Assembly: GCA_918026815.1 (NCBI GenBank)
Contig: CAKJVC010000179.1
Location: forward strand, 62,001-126,000
DNA from: Chalara sp. BL73
Lineage: Eukaryota; Ascomycota; Leotiomycetes; Helotiales
DNA length: 64,000 nucleotides
Direction of reading: 5' to 3'
This document shows positions 50,415 to 62,458 of this stretch, in pieces. Below the pieces are notes generated by a model that was given only the letters and a program-made list of their open reading frames with translations, was not told where the DNA came from and did no database searches. Made by a program: the position numbers and the translations under genes. Within the stretch, counting starts at the first letter, position 1; each line of letters opens with the position of its first letter.

Positions 50415-51217
50415 CTACTTTAAAACATTTTCCAGTACCAACTTCGATGTGAAAATGGAGCCTCGTAGCTGCCTGATCTTCATATCCTTTGCCTCTACTA
50501 ATTCCTCCAGCTCATCAATATAAGCAATGGCATCTATAAGCACCTGCGATCGACTCTGCTTCGAGCTGGCACTTAAGCTCTCACTATCTTCCAGCACATT
50601 ATCCTCAACTCCCACTTCTAGTCCCCCATCCTCTGTAGATCGTTTCTTCTTGATTTCTTGCAGTCGCGTCTGTAGTTGGTTGAACTTCTCGTTGAGACTC
50701 GTACGGTACCGTTTCTCCACCGAGTAATGTTTCCGTAGTTTCTTCTCATTGGTGACATTACTGTTTTTCCTGGAAGTATCTTGAAAGAGTGGCTCACTAG
50801 AAGCGCAAGCAACTGACTCTGCCATATTACTGTGATCATTCGTGTCCATAACGTTGGAATTAGTTATATCATCTTCGAAGCCATGTAACCCTCTTGTTCC
50901 AGGCTGTGGTCTTTGTTGACCGGATTCTTTGGAGGGGAAATGACGCTCGTCGTCGAAATAACTAGCCGATGACGGATAGGCAAAGGTTGGTTGTAGACCC
51001 GACTCGTCGTCATGGTTGAAATGGTAGCCATTAACCGTAGAGCCATTACGGTAAAACCCTAGGTTAAGTGAGTATTGCGCTGTATAATCCAGTGGGACAC
51101 AAAGCACTCACCTGAAATCTGCCATGACTCTTCAGCAGGATGAAGATGGCCAAAGGAAGAACACTGCATCACTGTGAAAGAAGAAGAGGAACACTCTGCA
51201 TTCCAGGGACTAGACAT
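50415..51217 (-). CDS. bHLH transcription factor, SREBP-like basic region
   Basis: Two exons, 51217-51112 and 51058-50415, with a 53-nt GTGAGT-CTAG intron, giving 249 aa. The bHLH domain lies at about residues 130-210: basic region and helix 1 KLRKHYSVEKRYRTSLNEKF, an acidic Ser-rich loop, and helix 2 SRSQVLIDAIAYIDELEELV. The basic region has the KRYR tyrosine that marks the SREBP class, where it widens binding from CACGTG E-boxes to SRE-type GTGGN half-sites (established knowledge). There is no membrane segment, unlike full SREBPs, so the protein should go straight to the nucleus. It sits at the edge of the NRPS block, and I infer it is the pathway regulator. CACGTG occurs in its own upstream region at 51316-51321 and 51592-51597, which would fit autoregulation. 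Without the intron the frame would begin at a weaker internal ATG at 51107. Confidence 0.88.
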
Positions 51218-52721
51218 TCTTGCTCTGCTAGTTATGATAGCAGGCTAGACGTCTTGGAAGTTATTCCAAGGCTTAAAATCTACCATCTCTAACTAGCTAC
51301 AAAAGTCTGTCTTCTCACGTGAAGAACGGACCACAGCCGGGGAATTGGGATGATACCCCTAACTAGGACAACGAACAAAGTTACGTACAGCGTTAGGCCC
51401 ATTTTATGTTTATATACTACGTGTAGGAGGTGACCAAATAATCAAGCTTTTTGTGTCAGTTCTCTGGAATATTCTAATCTCAGAACCTTAATGCAGATCG
51501 CCAATAAAAGTGCCATACAGATTACTACTGTTCTAGGTATGGTCATTTACAAAGGGGTCTTGTTTGCATACAGCAGCTGAGGTGTGCTGTTCACGTGCCG
51601 GACGCAGGGACTAGCAAGCTCATGCAGTCAGCGCTACGGAAGGTTGTCAACCCGGGAGCTTTCAAGCCTTAATACCACGTCGATAGTTGGCGCTTACATA
51701 AAAAGCTTGTGCTTAACTTGAATACTATTTGTTGCTATTTACTTAAAACATTGATTTACTCTATATATGTATAATAGTTTTGTGTTATTAGTTAAGGTGT
51801 ATATGTAATTATATATACAACGCTTTTTGCAATAATTTTATAATATATTTTATAGGGAGGTTTTGTTTAAATCGGTAGTTTTAAATTAGACACAAGATTT
51901 CCTTTTTAGGAATACCTGAAAGCATTAGAATAGGCTTATAAACCCTTATAATTGTTAGCTAACAATTGTTCCAGCCCGTTACGGGCATTTTAGCTAAAAA
52001 TAAAAACGTTTCATAAATGGGAATCTTATTGGTCAACCTATTGTTTCACGTAATCTTCCAGAAAAGGCGACGGTGACACCTAGCATACGTGGTGTATTAT
52101 GTCACGTGCGCCAGGCATCCGCGACAACAGGCTATTCACGTCCCCAATACCGGCAGGCGGCGACCTCCGAAGCGCTGTTGTGCCTCTGAATTACGTTTCA
52201 GAATTCGCAATCACATCTGAAAGGAGAAAGGGGGGATGCGTGTTTCGTGTTGAGGCCATGCGTGATTTGTGTAACCAATCCTCCCCCCTTTTCCTTTTCT
52301 TCTTTTTTCCCCAGCGTTTAGCCGGGGGTGGGTACATACACCCCGGATAATTGACGCACGAGGCTTTACGGTTGGCTGCCGCGTAACGAAAGCTGGGTCC
52401 GCGTAATCCTTGTTGGCGAGGATTTGCAAGCACAGAACACTCTGAACACACTGCACATACAAGCTCACGCCGGCTCGCACAACACGTAACTTTATTAAAT
52501 GGTTCCTTCCCCATAAATAATGCACTTGGCCCTCAACGTCAATTCACTTTCGCAAAAACAACAAAAACAATACTTAAATCCTCCACCTAGCGCATCTACC
52601 GCTATTATCACCTGCTATCGCTTCTTTTCCCAAACTCTCACTATCCAAGCCGCGGTCACCCGCTGTGTTGAACGCCAGTGCCGATAAGTCGCAGATCAGT
52701 ATAGGTTACTCACCGCTCACC
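51218..52721. other. intergenic, AT-rich core with small palindromes
   Basis: The region holds the upstream regions of the bHLH gene and of the secreted protein gene. Between 51690 and 52030 it is strongly AT-rich and carries an 18-bp perfect palindrome (51950-51967, AATTGTTAGCTAACAATT) and a GC-rich hairpin GCCCGTTACGGGC at 51973-51985. No gene is supported; open frames at 52099-52525 overlap on both strands and lack motifs. Confidence 0.55.
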
Positions 52722-53600
52722 ATGCTCGGAGCTGTCTTATCCGCCGTTTTGGCTGCCTCGCTCGTATCCGGGCAATCTGTGGTGAATTTGCTCTTAGGAG
52801 ATTCGTCTATTGGAGACTCTGATATTATAGTTGTGGGAGTGGGAATCCTCCAGGGATCGATTATCGGTGTGGTGCGTGCGCTAATAATCTCTTGTTGCGT
52901 TAGCCACTAACATGGAAATATAGGATTCAACAGCAACAACTTATGATGTCAACTGTGCTGTGACCGCCCCAGTTCCATTTCCCTTCACAACACCCGCATG
53001 CGTCGGTGGCGATCATGTTACTATTACGCAAGGCTCCTCAACCGCGTCTGTAACTCAAGTCTTTGTCACGCCGAGCCTCTCCAAGTAAGAATCAACTCGC
53101 GTCCTAAATCCGCTATCCTTTCTCCTCAGCAACAATCAGCTAATACAATAAATAGGAATTACCGCCAAGGCTGCACCTTCTCCACCAGTAACACCGTTAC
53201 TTGTTCCATAACAAACACTGTCAGCAGGACATTCGTAGTTGATGGAGAGACCAGAACAACCTCATTCATCGAAACCAGTTCGGGGGTTAATGCCTCTCCC
53301 TCGAACCCGCCTCTATACTTCCCTGTCACGATCACCGCGGGTCAAGAGAAGCTAAACAAGGCTCAAGCAGCTCCCACAATCACCTCAGCCACAACCGCAG
53401 CCACAACCGCCGCCACCACCACCGGTCCAACCACCCCTGCTCCCACTGGGGGAGCGGGCTCTTCGAATACATCGACGACTACTCCTTTAACTATCGAGAG
53501 TCGCGCATCGTCTGAATCTAACGGCGCTATTTTGAAGGGGAAGTGGGCGCTGATCTCAGCGCTGTTTATTGTTGCGTATTCTGCGATGTGGATGATGTAG
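52722..53600 (+). CDS. secreted Thr/Ser-rich, probably GPI-anchored protein
   Basis: Three exons: 52722-52871, 52924-53084 and 53156-53600, giving 251 aa. The N terminus MLGAVLSAVLAASLVSGQ is a clear signal peptide. The mature part has paired cysteines (NCAVTAP, TPACVGG, RQGCTFS, VTCSITN) and many Thr/Ser. Residues about 185-220 form an Ala/Thr/Pro-rich linker (ATTAATTAATTTGPTTP). The protein ends in a hydrophobic tail (WALISALFIVAYSAMWMM) after a Ser/Asn-rich stretch, as in GPI-anchored cell-wall proteins. I do not recognise the family beyond this general class. The gene is outside the probable cluster, and no shared regulatory motif was seen. Confidence 0.82.
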
Positions 53601-56567
53601 TTCTAGGTCATCAGCCACAGAGATGGTATACACCTGTAAAGTAGCCAAAATATATGTAGAACCTTAGGCGGCGCAGCGGCAGAGTTATGCATTAGAAGAG
53701 CCAATCAAACCCCTTCAGCCTGATCCATCTAACACTTAATTATACTTTGATGTCACGATAAGTCCACAGGAGTGAGTAATTAATTCTGCCTGGGTCCAGC
53801 ATAGTTCGCCGGATTTATAAAGTTGTGAAGGCGAACTTGTATCTTCGATTGGCAGAAGCAAAGATGAATAAACGCTCATTGATCTGTGCTATGAAGAAAC
53901 GGCGGTAGATGACCAAGGACGTTAAGCATAGGAAAGAGCGTCTTGCCAATCTCCAGCCGTGCTGGTTCCCCCTCCAGAACAGACCTCTAATGATTCAAGA
54001 GAGTTTCGGGCCCTTGAAATAACGCTTCCTGAAATTATATCAAACTGAACAATTCTGCACTAAGCGTGAAGTCAGCCCTTTGCATATTTGGCACGTAGCG
54101 TAGGCCTTGGGACTCCGTGGCAGCCACCATTTCGACCGTTCTTGTTTCGGTTACCGCAAGTCCCCCGCCACCGGCTGGCTAAGTGGAAGAATGGAAGAAC
54201 CGAATCGAGTAAGTTGGCATGTGGAACTAACCTTAACCGCATTCTGCCCTGAAGCAAGGTCTAGGCCAGGTGGGAGGATACTCAGTTCATGTATTACGCA
54301 TCAGGGCTGGGCTTTCAAGAGCTTGGAAGGGTTTGGTCACAAATACGGAGATTTACCAAGTGTTATAATCAATTATGGTCTCCGAGCAGGAGATATGCGA
54401 GTTGTATTATTTCGCCTACAACACATCACAGAATTCACTGTTGGAGAAAATCTAAGGATGGATTGCTGCGTCTCTTGCTTGTGTATTTTGCACTTCTGAA
54501 GTGGCCGTGCGACTAACATCAGGACTGTTGTTAAAAAGCTTGATTATCTACTTGAAACTCTATAAACGGACTATCAACACGCAAGATTTACTTAAATAAT
54601 AATTACCCGGCAAGGCCAAGGTATGGAATAATGAAATGCAACCCCTTGGCTAATGCATGCATGTATAATAGGAAAAAGGATTTTTGTGCAGAGAACTTAA
54701 GAAATAAGATGCAGGCCAAATTCCAAAGCGGGTGGAAGCATGCTTGGGCTTCGGGTTGGCATGCTGGAACATGACAGCATTGCATTCCGCGCATGCCGGG
54801 ACTGGGATCCCGATGTGTAGATAGAGCTGTATTATAAAGCTTCCGTCAATACGGATCACCTCTTTGAGGCGTACTCCCTTTAGTAGGCCCACCACCCAAT
54901 TCAGGTGTCCACGGGATGTATACAATGATGTTTGACCAGTAAAGCTAGGGACTTTCGTAACTGATCCCCGTTCTTCTCTGCTCCCGATTCTAAATCAAAT
55001 TCACCTTTAAACTTATACAAGCACACTCATTTTCTAAAAACAATAATTTATTTTATATATGTTATCGGTTTGTTAAAGCGCGTGTTTTCAGCAGCTTCGG
55101 TAATCGTTTATAGGATTTGATATTTATGCCGATGTTAAAAATATGATAGACCCGCGGCCCTTCGCCGCGGTTAAGGTACCAGCGCAAGCTTATTAAATTT
55201 AGTGTAATGCATCGACCTGATAAGTCACAGCACTGAAATGTACGCAGATTTTAATTTTTTGCTTTTATTTTTATATTCAAGCTCTTCTAGTTGCGAGTCG
55301 ACTTAAATCGAAAAACCACTTGAACATAATAAAAACAGTCGCGTAACTCGAAATATAGCAAAATATAACAGTTTTTAAGCATTATATTTTTGTTTTAAAT
55401 TTAAAACTACTTGCTTTAATGTTAACCCTTGTAATTTGTGTACCGTAATAGTATAAGCAAACGAAAGAGAAGAAAAAACTAGTACGCGAACAATCACGTT
55501 TTTTATGTTCAAATCATTTAGGAACAAAAAGGAAAATGAAAATGTAGTTAGTACCGGAAAAGTTAGGCCCGTCGTAGTTATCGACTTTTACTATAATTGC
55601 AGTTGATATATTTTTAGCAAGATTTAAATTCTTATTCCAAACGATATCTTTTACTGTCCATATAAACTCACTCACGAAGACATTCTCAACCTAGATATTG
55701 TCCATTGATATAACCCTTGCCTTTAAACAGATGCAAAGCTGGAGATCCAATCCAATGGATTTGAAAAATGATGATTGGCGGGTTTATGGCACAAAGTTTG
55801 AGTGTAACTGTTCTGTGTTGACCACACTGTAAGATCTTGAATTGTTCTTTTATATGTGAAACATCTTTAGTTGGGTATACCTATGTAGATATTATCGAGC
55901 CTAATAATATCAGCTAAGTCCATATTATTAACCTTGCGGCTCAGTCCTTCCTATTCCATACCGAAGGTGAAACCCTTGCAAAATAGAACAATGCGAGTCT
56001 ATTGACGGCGCCTGCGGAGTTTGAAATTCAACATGGCAAAAAAAGGTCCTTTTTGGGAAGCTGCATAATATCGTGGTATATATCCAGCGGAGCACGCAGC
56101 GGTTAGCCAATTTCAGAGAGCTTAGCAGTGGCCGTAACCTTGTACGAGACAATTCAGCCGGCTGGGACTCCTGGTATACAATGATTAGCCATGCAACAAA
56201 GCTTAAGACAGCCACGAATCTCTTCTGTCACTAATATCAAGAGAACAATAATGACTTATTATCAGAAAAGGACTGGCAAGATCCACAAAAGCCTCAGGAC
56301 GGCCTGCTATTCTTCCACGATGCTGCACTAGCTAAAGAAGACCGCAATGCGACTATTAGTAGATCATTACCGACAGTGGACTTCCTACTCGAGAAATTTA
56401 AGGCTACAAAGCAAACATATGCTGACGACCCTTTTATGAGCCCTTGTTGTAACTCGGGCTGGGCAAACTCGGACAAATATTCACTTTGACAGAAAGGTCT
56501 CTAGTCTATCCACGGTCGAGTTTATGTATTGCCGCTACACTTCTCAAGGCTATCGAAGCTACCACAT
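53601..56567. other. intergenic, AT-rich, no supported gene
   Basis: About 3 kb. Open frames are short and motif-free. The stretch 55000-55640 is very AT-rich and contains a GC-rich stem-loop CCGCGGCCCTTCGCCGCGG at 55152-55170. It looks like decayed repeat DNA, but no element type could be established. Confidence 0.5.
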
Positions 56568-57028
56568 TAGTGAACGAGTTAGTATCGTAGTATTTAGTAA
56601 TATCGAGTCTCGACATATACAAGATCGACTTTTTGATACTACGCTAGTATTAGCATGAGATTCTCGTAAAGCGCTAGTCTTAGTACAGAAATTGAATTTT
56701 ATATTATACTAGCACCAATACTAAATATTGTGCTATAGCTACTTTGCGTCTTTTTTTTATAATTTTTTTTATACAAAAGTCTGAACTAAACTTTAATTTT
56801 TTTAGTACGAATAACCGAATTCAAAAGGCTAAAACTTTTGTTGTATTGCTAATTTCGGAATAGCGTTATTTAAAGTTAGTGTTGTAGTGTATTGCAGTAT
56901 ACTATATTATAATATGAAATTACAAATTTTGTTGTAATACGTATACAAATTTCAAATCCCATATTGCGTGATATATAGTATTGAGTTTTAGGGGTCGATT
57001 TATCACGATAATACTAACTCGCTCACTG
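56568..57028 (+). mobile_element. hAT-like MITE copy A (461 bp)
   Basis: The ends are TAGTGAACGAGTTAGTAT and, inverted, CAGTGAGCGAGTTAGTAT, which is the short TIR style of hAT elements. Flanks TACCACAT (left) and CGCCACAT (right) agree at six of eight positions, consistent with an aged 8-bp target duplication. The body aligns along its whole length with copy B in reverse orientation. No coding potential. Confidence 0.8.
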
Positions 57029-57303
57029 CGCCACATTAGATCCGGACCTTCTATTCCGCGCGCACAGGCACATCGGTACGGGCGAGTCTACAGTTGTTCC
57101 GGACCTGAATGTGGCTTTTAACTTGGAGTTCAGACGTGCCACATCTATGCAGTTTGTGCAAACCAAGGAATGTTTAAAAGCCATTCAGTTTGTGCACAAT
57201 GTTCTCGCCCAGTTCTTGCCCTAGCCCTATTATCTTTGTTCACTGCTTCACACTTCACCTCCCATATCCATTCCATTACGCTCACCCATCACCACTACCA
57301 CTA

Positions 57304-58529
57304 CTACCTTCCGAGTGCGCTGGATGAGGAGTGCGCCCCTGACATCTTGCAAGCGTCAAAGCCACCCGATACGTCACCGTGTGTTGAAGCCGCTGACGAG
57401 TTGTACTCACCAGCTTCGAGCTTGCTCTCATCAGTCTTGATCACTTGCCGGCGTGCGGGTCTGTCTTCTAACTCCTGTTGGTTCTGCAGGTTATGCCAGT
57501 GTCGTGTGGCCGAGAGGCGGAGTGAGTGGATGAAATTCAGTTTCTTGGTCTTCTGCTGGAACGCGGGCAAGCCCAACCGCTGGAGTGCAAGTCCAATTGG
57601 GGCTTTGAGGAGCGGAGCGGAGGAGGCTACGATCAGGATGACCTCCTCCATGCGGCACCATAGGAACACTGGCATCATCTCTCGGAAGACGTCGGGTGAC
57701 GTCTTGTCGAAGGTCTTGGAATAGATAATCTTCAATACTCCCGCGCCAGTTGCGAAAAGACCCAGCGTCATCAACAATGAGATGAGACAACGCTCCAGAA
57801 CAGATCGACTCAATCTCCAGATTAAGAACATAGGCATTAGGGCAAATATCAGGTCGCCAACCATACCAGTCCCTTGAGAAGATTTAGTGCGCGCTGACTA
57901 ATGCCTTCTCTTCGCGAGACTTACCAGTGAAAACATAGCCAAGTGCCCACATTACCGGGGGACTAAAGCATTTTCCCCCAGGGACCTTCTCCCAAAACGC
58001 GTGTATTGGCTGGCATTGGACCAGTTCTACGACTTCGGTTGAGACAAGCGATGCTGCTTGGAAAATGATCGAGATCCAGAGGATGACCCTCCACGTGGCC
58101 GAGGTGGTGAATTCCAGAAGCATACACGCAACGGAGATTCTGGCGAAGACTGACGCCCACAGCCCCGTGAGGATGACTCCGTATAGGCACTGCAGAATTT
58201 TGACGCTGCTATCAGGTGTTACGTAGACGCTGTGACGACCAAAGCCATTGGCAACTGCCACTGCAAATAAGGCGTAAGTGACGGCGCTTGCCAACTGGCC
58301 AAAGCGGTTAGCATATTGCACTCCCTCTCTCCTCTGTGCTTGTTCTGGCACTTACAACAGCGATAGTGCTTGCGTAGTCGGACGCGTCCAACCTATATGT
58401 CGGAATCACGCGCGAGTAAATTCTCAATGTGTAAAAGAGTATCCCGAGGGCAAAAATTGGAGTGAGGATGTAAAGGCTCTTTGGCCCGGTGGAATCATCT
58501 ACCAGTGGAGAAGGAGTCGGCTGATCCAT
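57304..58529 (-). CDS. fungal rhodopsin / Pth11-type integral membrane protein
   Basis: Three exons: 58529-58356, 58294-57925 and 57872-57304, giving 370 aa. About seven hydrophobic segments can be traced (YILTPIFALGILFYTLRIY, AVTYALFAVAVA, VILTGLWASVFARISVACM, ILWISIIFQAASLVS, LIFALMPMFLIW, LISLLMTLGLFATGAGV, EEVILIVASSAPLL). Family marks include GFGRH, CQPIHAFWEKVPGGKCF and the charged C-terminal tail. Members are plasma-membrane proteins; Pth11 itself acts in surface sensing, but most paralogues are uncharacterised. The first ATG in frame is at 58646; I prefer 58529 (MDQPTPSPL) because the extra residues are Arg-rich and unlike the family. The gene lies between two inverted MITE copies and next to transposase relics. 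An antisense open frame at 57170-57724 is a shadow. Confidence 0.83.
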
Positions 58530-61059
58530 GACATGAGGGCGCGAGTAAAAGTAGAGTGAATCATCGGTCCTATGTCGCGAAGAGAAACAGGAGGTGAAGC
58601 GTCTGAGGAGATAGATATCAGGGCTGGGAGGGAGATTATTTAACATGACTCTGGCAAGCAGTGCTTTTGTCTCTAATACAATCGACGCAGTTCATGGCGG
58701 CTGACTCTATTCTGCAACAAGATGCGCCACGATGGCTAGCCATCCCTCACGCGTGTGAACTGATTTATATTTCCTGATTTATGAAACAATGTGCCGCGTT
58801 TGTAAGGTGTGCAAACTGATAGATCATGAAATGGGTTTCTTCATGTGGAGGGCGCTCCCCTGAAGTTGAAAGAGTTGTAAGGAACAGGTGCAAAACGAAA
58901 GGAGAGTTAGAGCTGGTGGCAACGGAAGGGAATACAAGCCACATCCCCGTCTTTATCAGTAATTGGTGGTGATGTGCGGTCGCGGATTCCACGGCGGATT
59001 ATGCCGGGGGTCTGAGGGAGCGCATTTCTTGGTTGGGATTGTTAGCGCAGGGGAGGCTGAGACGACTTGCCAGAGCCATTGCCATGGCGCCTCACTTGGG
59101 AGGTGGCTGCCATCAATGATCGCGAGGGGCGGCTTTTTCCAGTTGGACGAGGTATTTATGGGAAAGAAAGCAGGGACGATATCGATCATGGCGATCTTAA
59201 CGAGTCAGGAGATGACGGTAGCTGGTTGGCTAAAGCGATGGGAAGTTTTCCTTTTGTCAAATGCCAAATAGTCGCTATAAACAAATCTACATTGTGGCAG
59301 CGCTAGTTGGTTGTGGAAGGGTGAATTTCGGTTCGGAGCCATGTGAAAAATAAGCGAGCCACCAATTTGCCGATTCCGATCCTCATGGAGCGCCAAGCCT
59401 AACCGCCGAATGCGGCAAGAGCGCCAAGGTCCCGATGCTGAATAAAAGAAATGTCGCATCTGCCTAAGACGGTGGCTATTCAGTCGAGTCAGTGGTTTTG
59501 AGCCTTTGGCTGACTCGGAGAGACAACCGGGTCCGTGTGGCTGAAAGACACATTGTAAAAGGCCAAAGAGAAGCAAGCCACGCTTCCCCGGAGCAAGACA
59601 CGCTTCCCCGGATGTTGCGATCGCCCATATTCAAGGAAGGATATGAGTTCCACGACTGAAGTGTTACGTTGGAGGAGGCGGAGCTCTTGAAGTGCTGTCT
59701 GTGGTGAAGCAACGCAAGCCACCACCTCTTGACTTCGGGTTCAGCTCTCACCTTTCCAGCTTCCCCGCGCCATAACCTCATAGCCATCACTGCGATAGGA
59801 GAACTACGCGGCGCACAATAGTTTCACCTGGCAGTGGTGAGCGCTTGATCGAGATATTTCCTAACCTCATAGTCTGAAACCCCTTGATGGATGTAACCTG
59901 CAGAGGTGAATTTGTCCCACTTTCAGGCTGACCTCTACAGATTACATCCTCTCAGTAGCTCTTGTAAGTATGTGTAGCAGACGGCTTGTATAAGCCATGC
60001 TAATGTTTATCAATAGCTATGCGAATTGGTCACTTGCACTAGTCAGCTAATAGCCATACACATTCGCCTCGGACGTTACGACTACTATCTTTCGCAGGCC
60101 GCCCCAAATCAATATCTTGGAAGTGTTTCTTCCTACTAGGACTTTTCGGCTTTTAATCATCTTTTTTAGCAAGAATATCTTTAGGAAGCATACTACTTCA
60201 CTTTGAAATATCTAATGTATAGCGAATGATACTCTAGATTTTAATCTTGATCCAGCTTGTTATAGCCATTAGGGCTGGCATCTTTCAGCTTATCCAGTGC
60301 CGCTAAATATGTGTTGTCATGCGAGAACCCGTACCTGATGGAGTTTGCTGGACACCTAGAGCGTCGCGGAGTTTTAGAAATATATATTCAGGTTTGTTTT
60401 CGATTGATATTCTAGGTTGGTCGATACTAACTTATAGAAGGAATTGGTATCCCGAGCGAAGTTGTGTTTGCTATTATGCCTAGTTTTTCATCTGGTCGTT
60501 GCCCTTTCATGCACTTGATACAGTTCCAGTACGATAGTACGAGGCTACGAGCAGAATATTAAAGGGGCTAATTAAGTCTTGCCCACAAGCACCATCTAGT
60601 ATAATGAGTTCGAGGAGCCGGGGCATGGCTGGGAGTCTGGATGGAAGAAGATGTGCGGCTGCAGCTGTTTTTTATACTTGCGTTCTGTTTGTGCTCACAT
60701 CTTTGATCTTCGTCGTGGCGTGGGAGATCGATGAGAAGGGGACAACGCATCAGAGGTGAGAGAGTCGGCGGTGGCCAGTTGGGTTACGGGATTAGTTACG
60801 CTTGTGGGTGCGACGGTGGCGGCGTATACAAGGGATGAGGGTGGAATATATTAAAATTATACGTTTGAACGTAGAGCAAGCTTATATATATGGTACAGTA
60901 CAGCTGACAGATCCAGGGCCTCTGACCAGTGGGAAAGCTATTTTCCACAAATTTAGGGACTAATTTATCCTCAGAGGAGGTCTGATCCTCTCCAGTAGGA
61001 GACGGTTTTCGTTTACTCCATTTGAATTAACGTACTTTATATGCGAGCCGATTACTTTC
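58530..61059. other. intergenic, 2.5 kb, no supported gene
   Basis: Short open frames on both strands, none with a motif. An inverted repeat with ~19-bp arms lies at 59889-59907 and 59931-59949 (GGATGTAACCTGCAGAGGT against its near-complement). Otherwise unremarkable. Confidence 0.5.
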
Positions 61060-61137
61060 TCCCGCGACGCGTCTTTTTAACTTGTAACATCGAACTTCTT
61101 TATAATTAGCCAGAGATAGGCTGCGTAGTGTGGGAAA

Positions 61138-61760
61138 TATGGCCAACCAACTATTACGCGTACGCGGCGCGACAAGTGTTGGCAAACCCTGGGTCTCTAA
61201 CTTTATACAACGCCGGCTAAAGCTCCGTAGGTTTTCTCGCAAATACGACTACCAGCGAGCCAAATGCGAAAATCCAAGAGTTATTGGCAAGTAGTTTGCA
61301 CTTGTACGGGATACTAAAACCAAGTACTGCATTGTAGATAAAACCACTTATAACTTCAATAGGACTAAGTTTATAATGGACTTTGTAGGAGTAGTAATTA
61401 TTACCTCAGACAGCCGCAGTAAAGCTAAATTAGCCCAACCTAGTAATTGCGAGAAAACTACTGCAATCTAAGAATTAAATGCTTTAAGTTGGGCCTTTCT
61501 ACTATTCATTGTACTAACCGCGCAGTACTACTTGGCCAATTGGTATAAAGAGTGCAATCTTCCAGCCGATTAGCGTATTGCAACAACTGACAACGGCTGG
61601 ACTACCAATGAAGTAAGCCTGGGCTGGATCAAGCACTTCAACCACTATACAGCATCTCGTACGAAATGTACGTACAGGCTAATAATCTCTGACTGTCGTG
61701 AACATGTGACTACGTGCCACAAACTGTCTAAGGTCTTCTCGCGTGATTCTGCTTTTGACT
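61138..61760 (+). mobile_element. Fot1/pogo-type transposase relic
   Basis: Translation gives MANQLLRVRGAT, FSRKYDYQRAKCENP, TTYNFNRTKF and TTDNGWTTNEVSLGWIKHFN. These match, in order, the CENP-B-type DNA-binding part, the first DDE Asp region and the NGWTTNE block of Fot1/pogo transposases. Several in-frame stops (TAG and TAA) interrupt it and catalytic segments are altered, so it is dead. The upstream helix-turn-helix and the C-terminal part are not recognisable. Ends and TIRs were not found. Confidence 0.75.
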
Positions 61761-61891
61761 CCTCGCGTTACGTCTTGTATATAGAACCCACTATAGATAT
61801 TTAATTGATCCATCACGTATTTTAAGAATCCGTACGGCGGTAATACTACTGGCCACACTAATGTGACAAACCCACTCGATAGCTTAGATCG

Positions 61892-62113
61892 TTGGCAATT
61901 GATACTACGAACGTAAGAAAATGGTGGCTGGAATCGACCCAACAAACGGGATTTCCAAATTTGAGTAATATAGCGCTTGACCTACTATCAATACCCTCAA
62001 TGGTCACTGAGCCAGGGCGACCATTCAGTTTAGCTGGCTACCTCATTAACGATCGGCAAAATCCCCTTCAAATCGATATAATACAAGCTATAGAGTGCCT
62101 CAAATCGTGGTAG
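61892..62113 (+). mobile_element. hAT transposase C-terminal (dimerisation) relic
   Basis: An open frame of about 73 codons with FPNLSNIALDLLSIPSMVTE followed by GRPFSLAGYLINDRQNPL and IECLKSW. This is the conserved hAT dimerisation block (W-P-L-A-LLSIP...R-FS...R). No N-terminal hAT domains are present upstream, where a Fot1/pogo relic sits instead. It lies 345 bp from MITE copy B, whose 8-bp target duplication is of hAT type. Confidence 0.75.
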
Positions 62114-62458
62114 AAGGAAAGGAAAAGTGTAGTGGAGCAGAATATACCCGATTTCAATACGTATAATACGTGAAAAGCGGAGAACTCTGTATTATGGTGG
62201 TACATTGAAAACTGGCGTATTTAGGCGTACAAACCGTGGTATTACCATGGAAGTAAATGGAAATTGGACGCAATACGCCGGTGGTAAAAGGTCACCAAAA
62301 TACTACAGTATTACCGTGGTGTACACTACTGCCAATACTGGGTAGTAGATGGCCTGATATACTAAAGACGTTTAATGTCCCGTTAGTAAAGTAATTTTCC
62401 TTCCCTCCTCCTCTAATCGCGATATCGAGTGGTGAAGTTGCTAATCAACGCTACTGAT
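62114..62458. other. spacer between hAT relic and MITE copy B
   Basis: About 345 bp with no gene seen. It contains repeated short GTGGTATTACCATGG-like and GTATTACCGTGGTG stretches, possibly a decayed inverted repeat. The last eight bases (62451-62458, CTACTGAT) are the left target duplication of copy B. Confidence 0.5.

Noticed and set aside
57170..57724. 184-codon plus-strand frame
   Set aside because: It is antisense to the last exon of the Pth11-type gene and has no motif.
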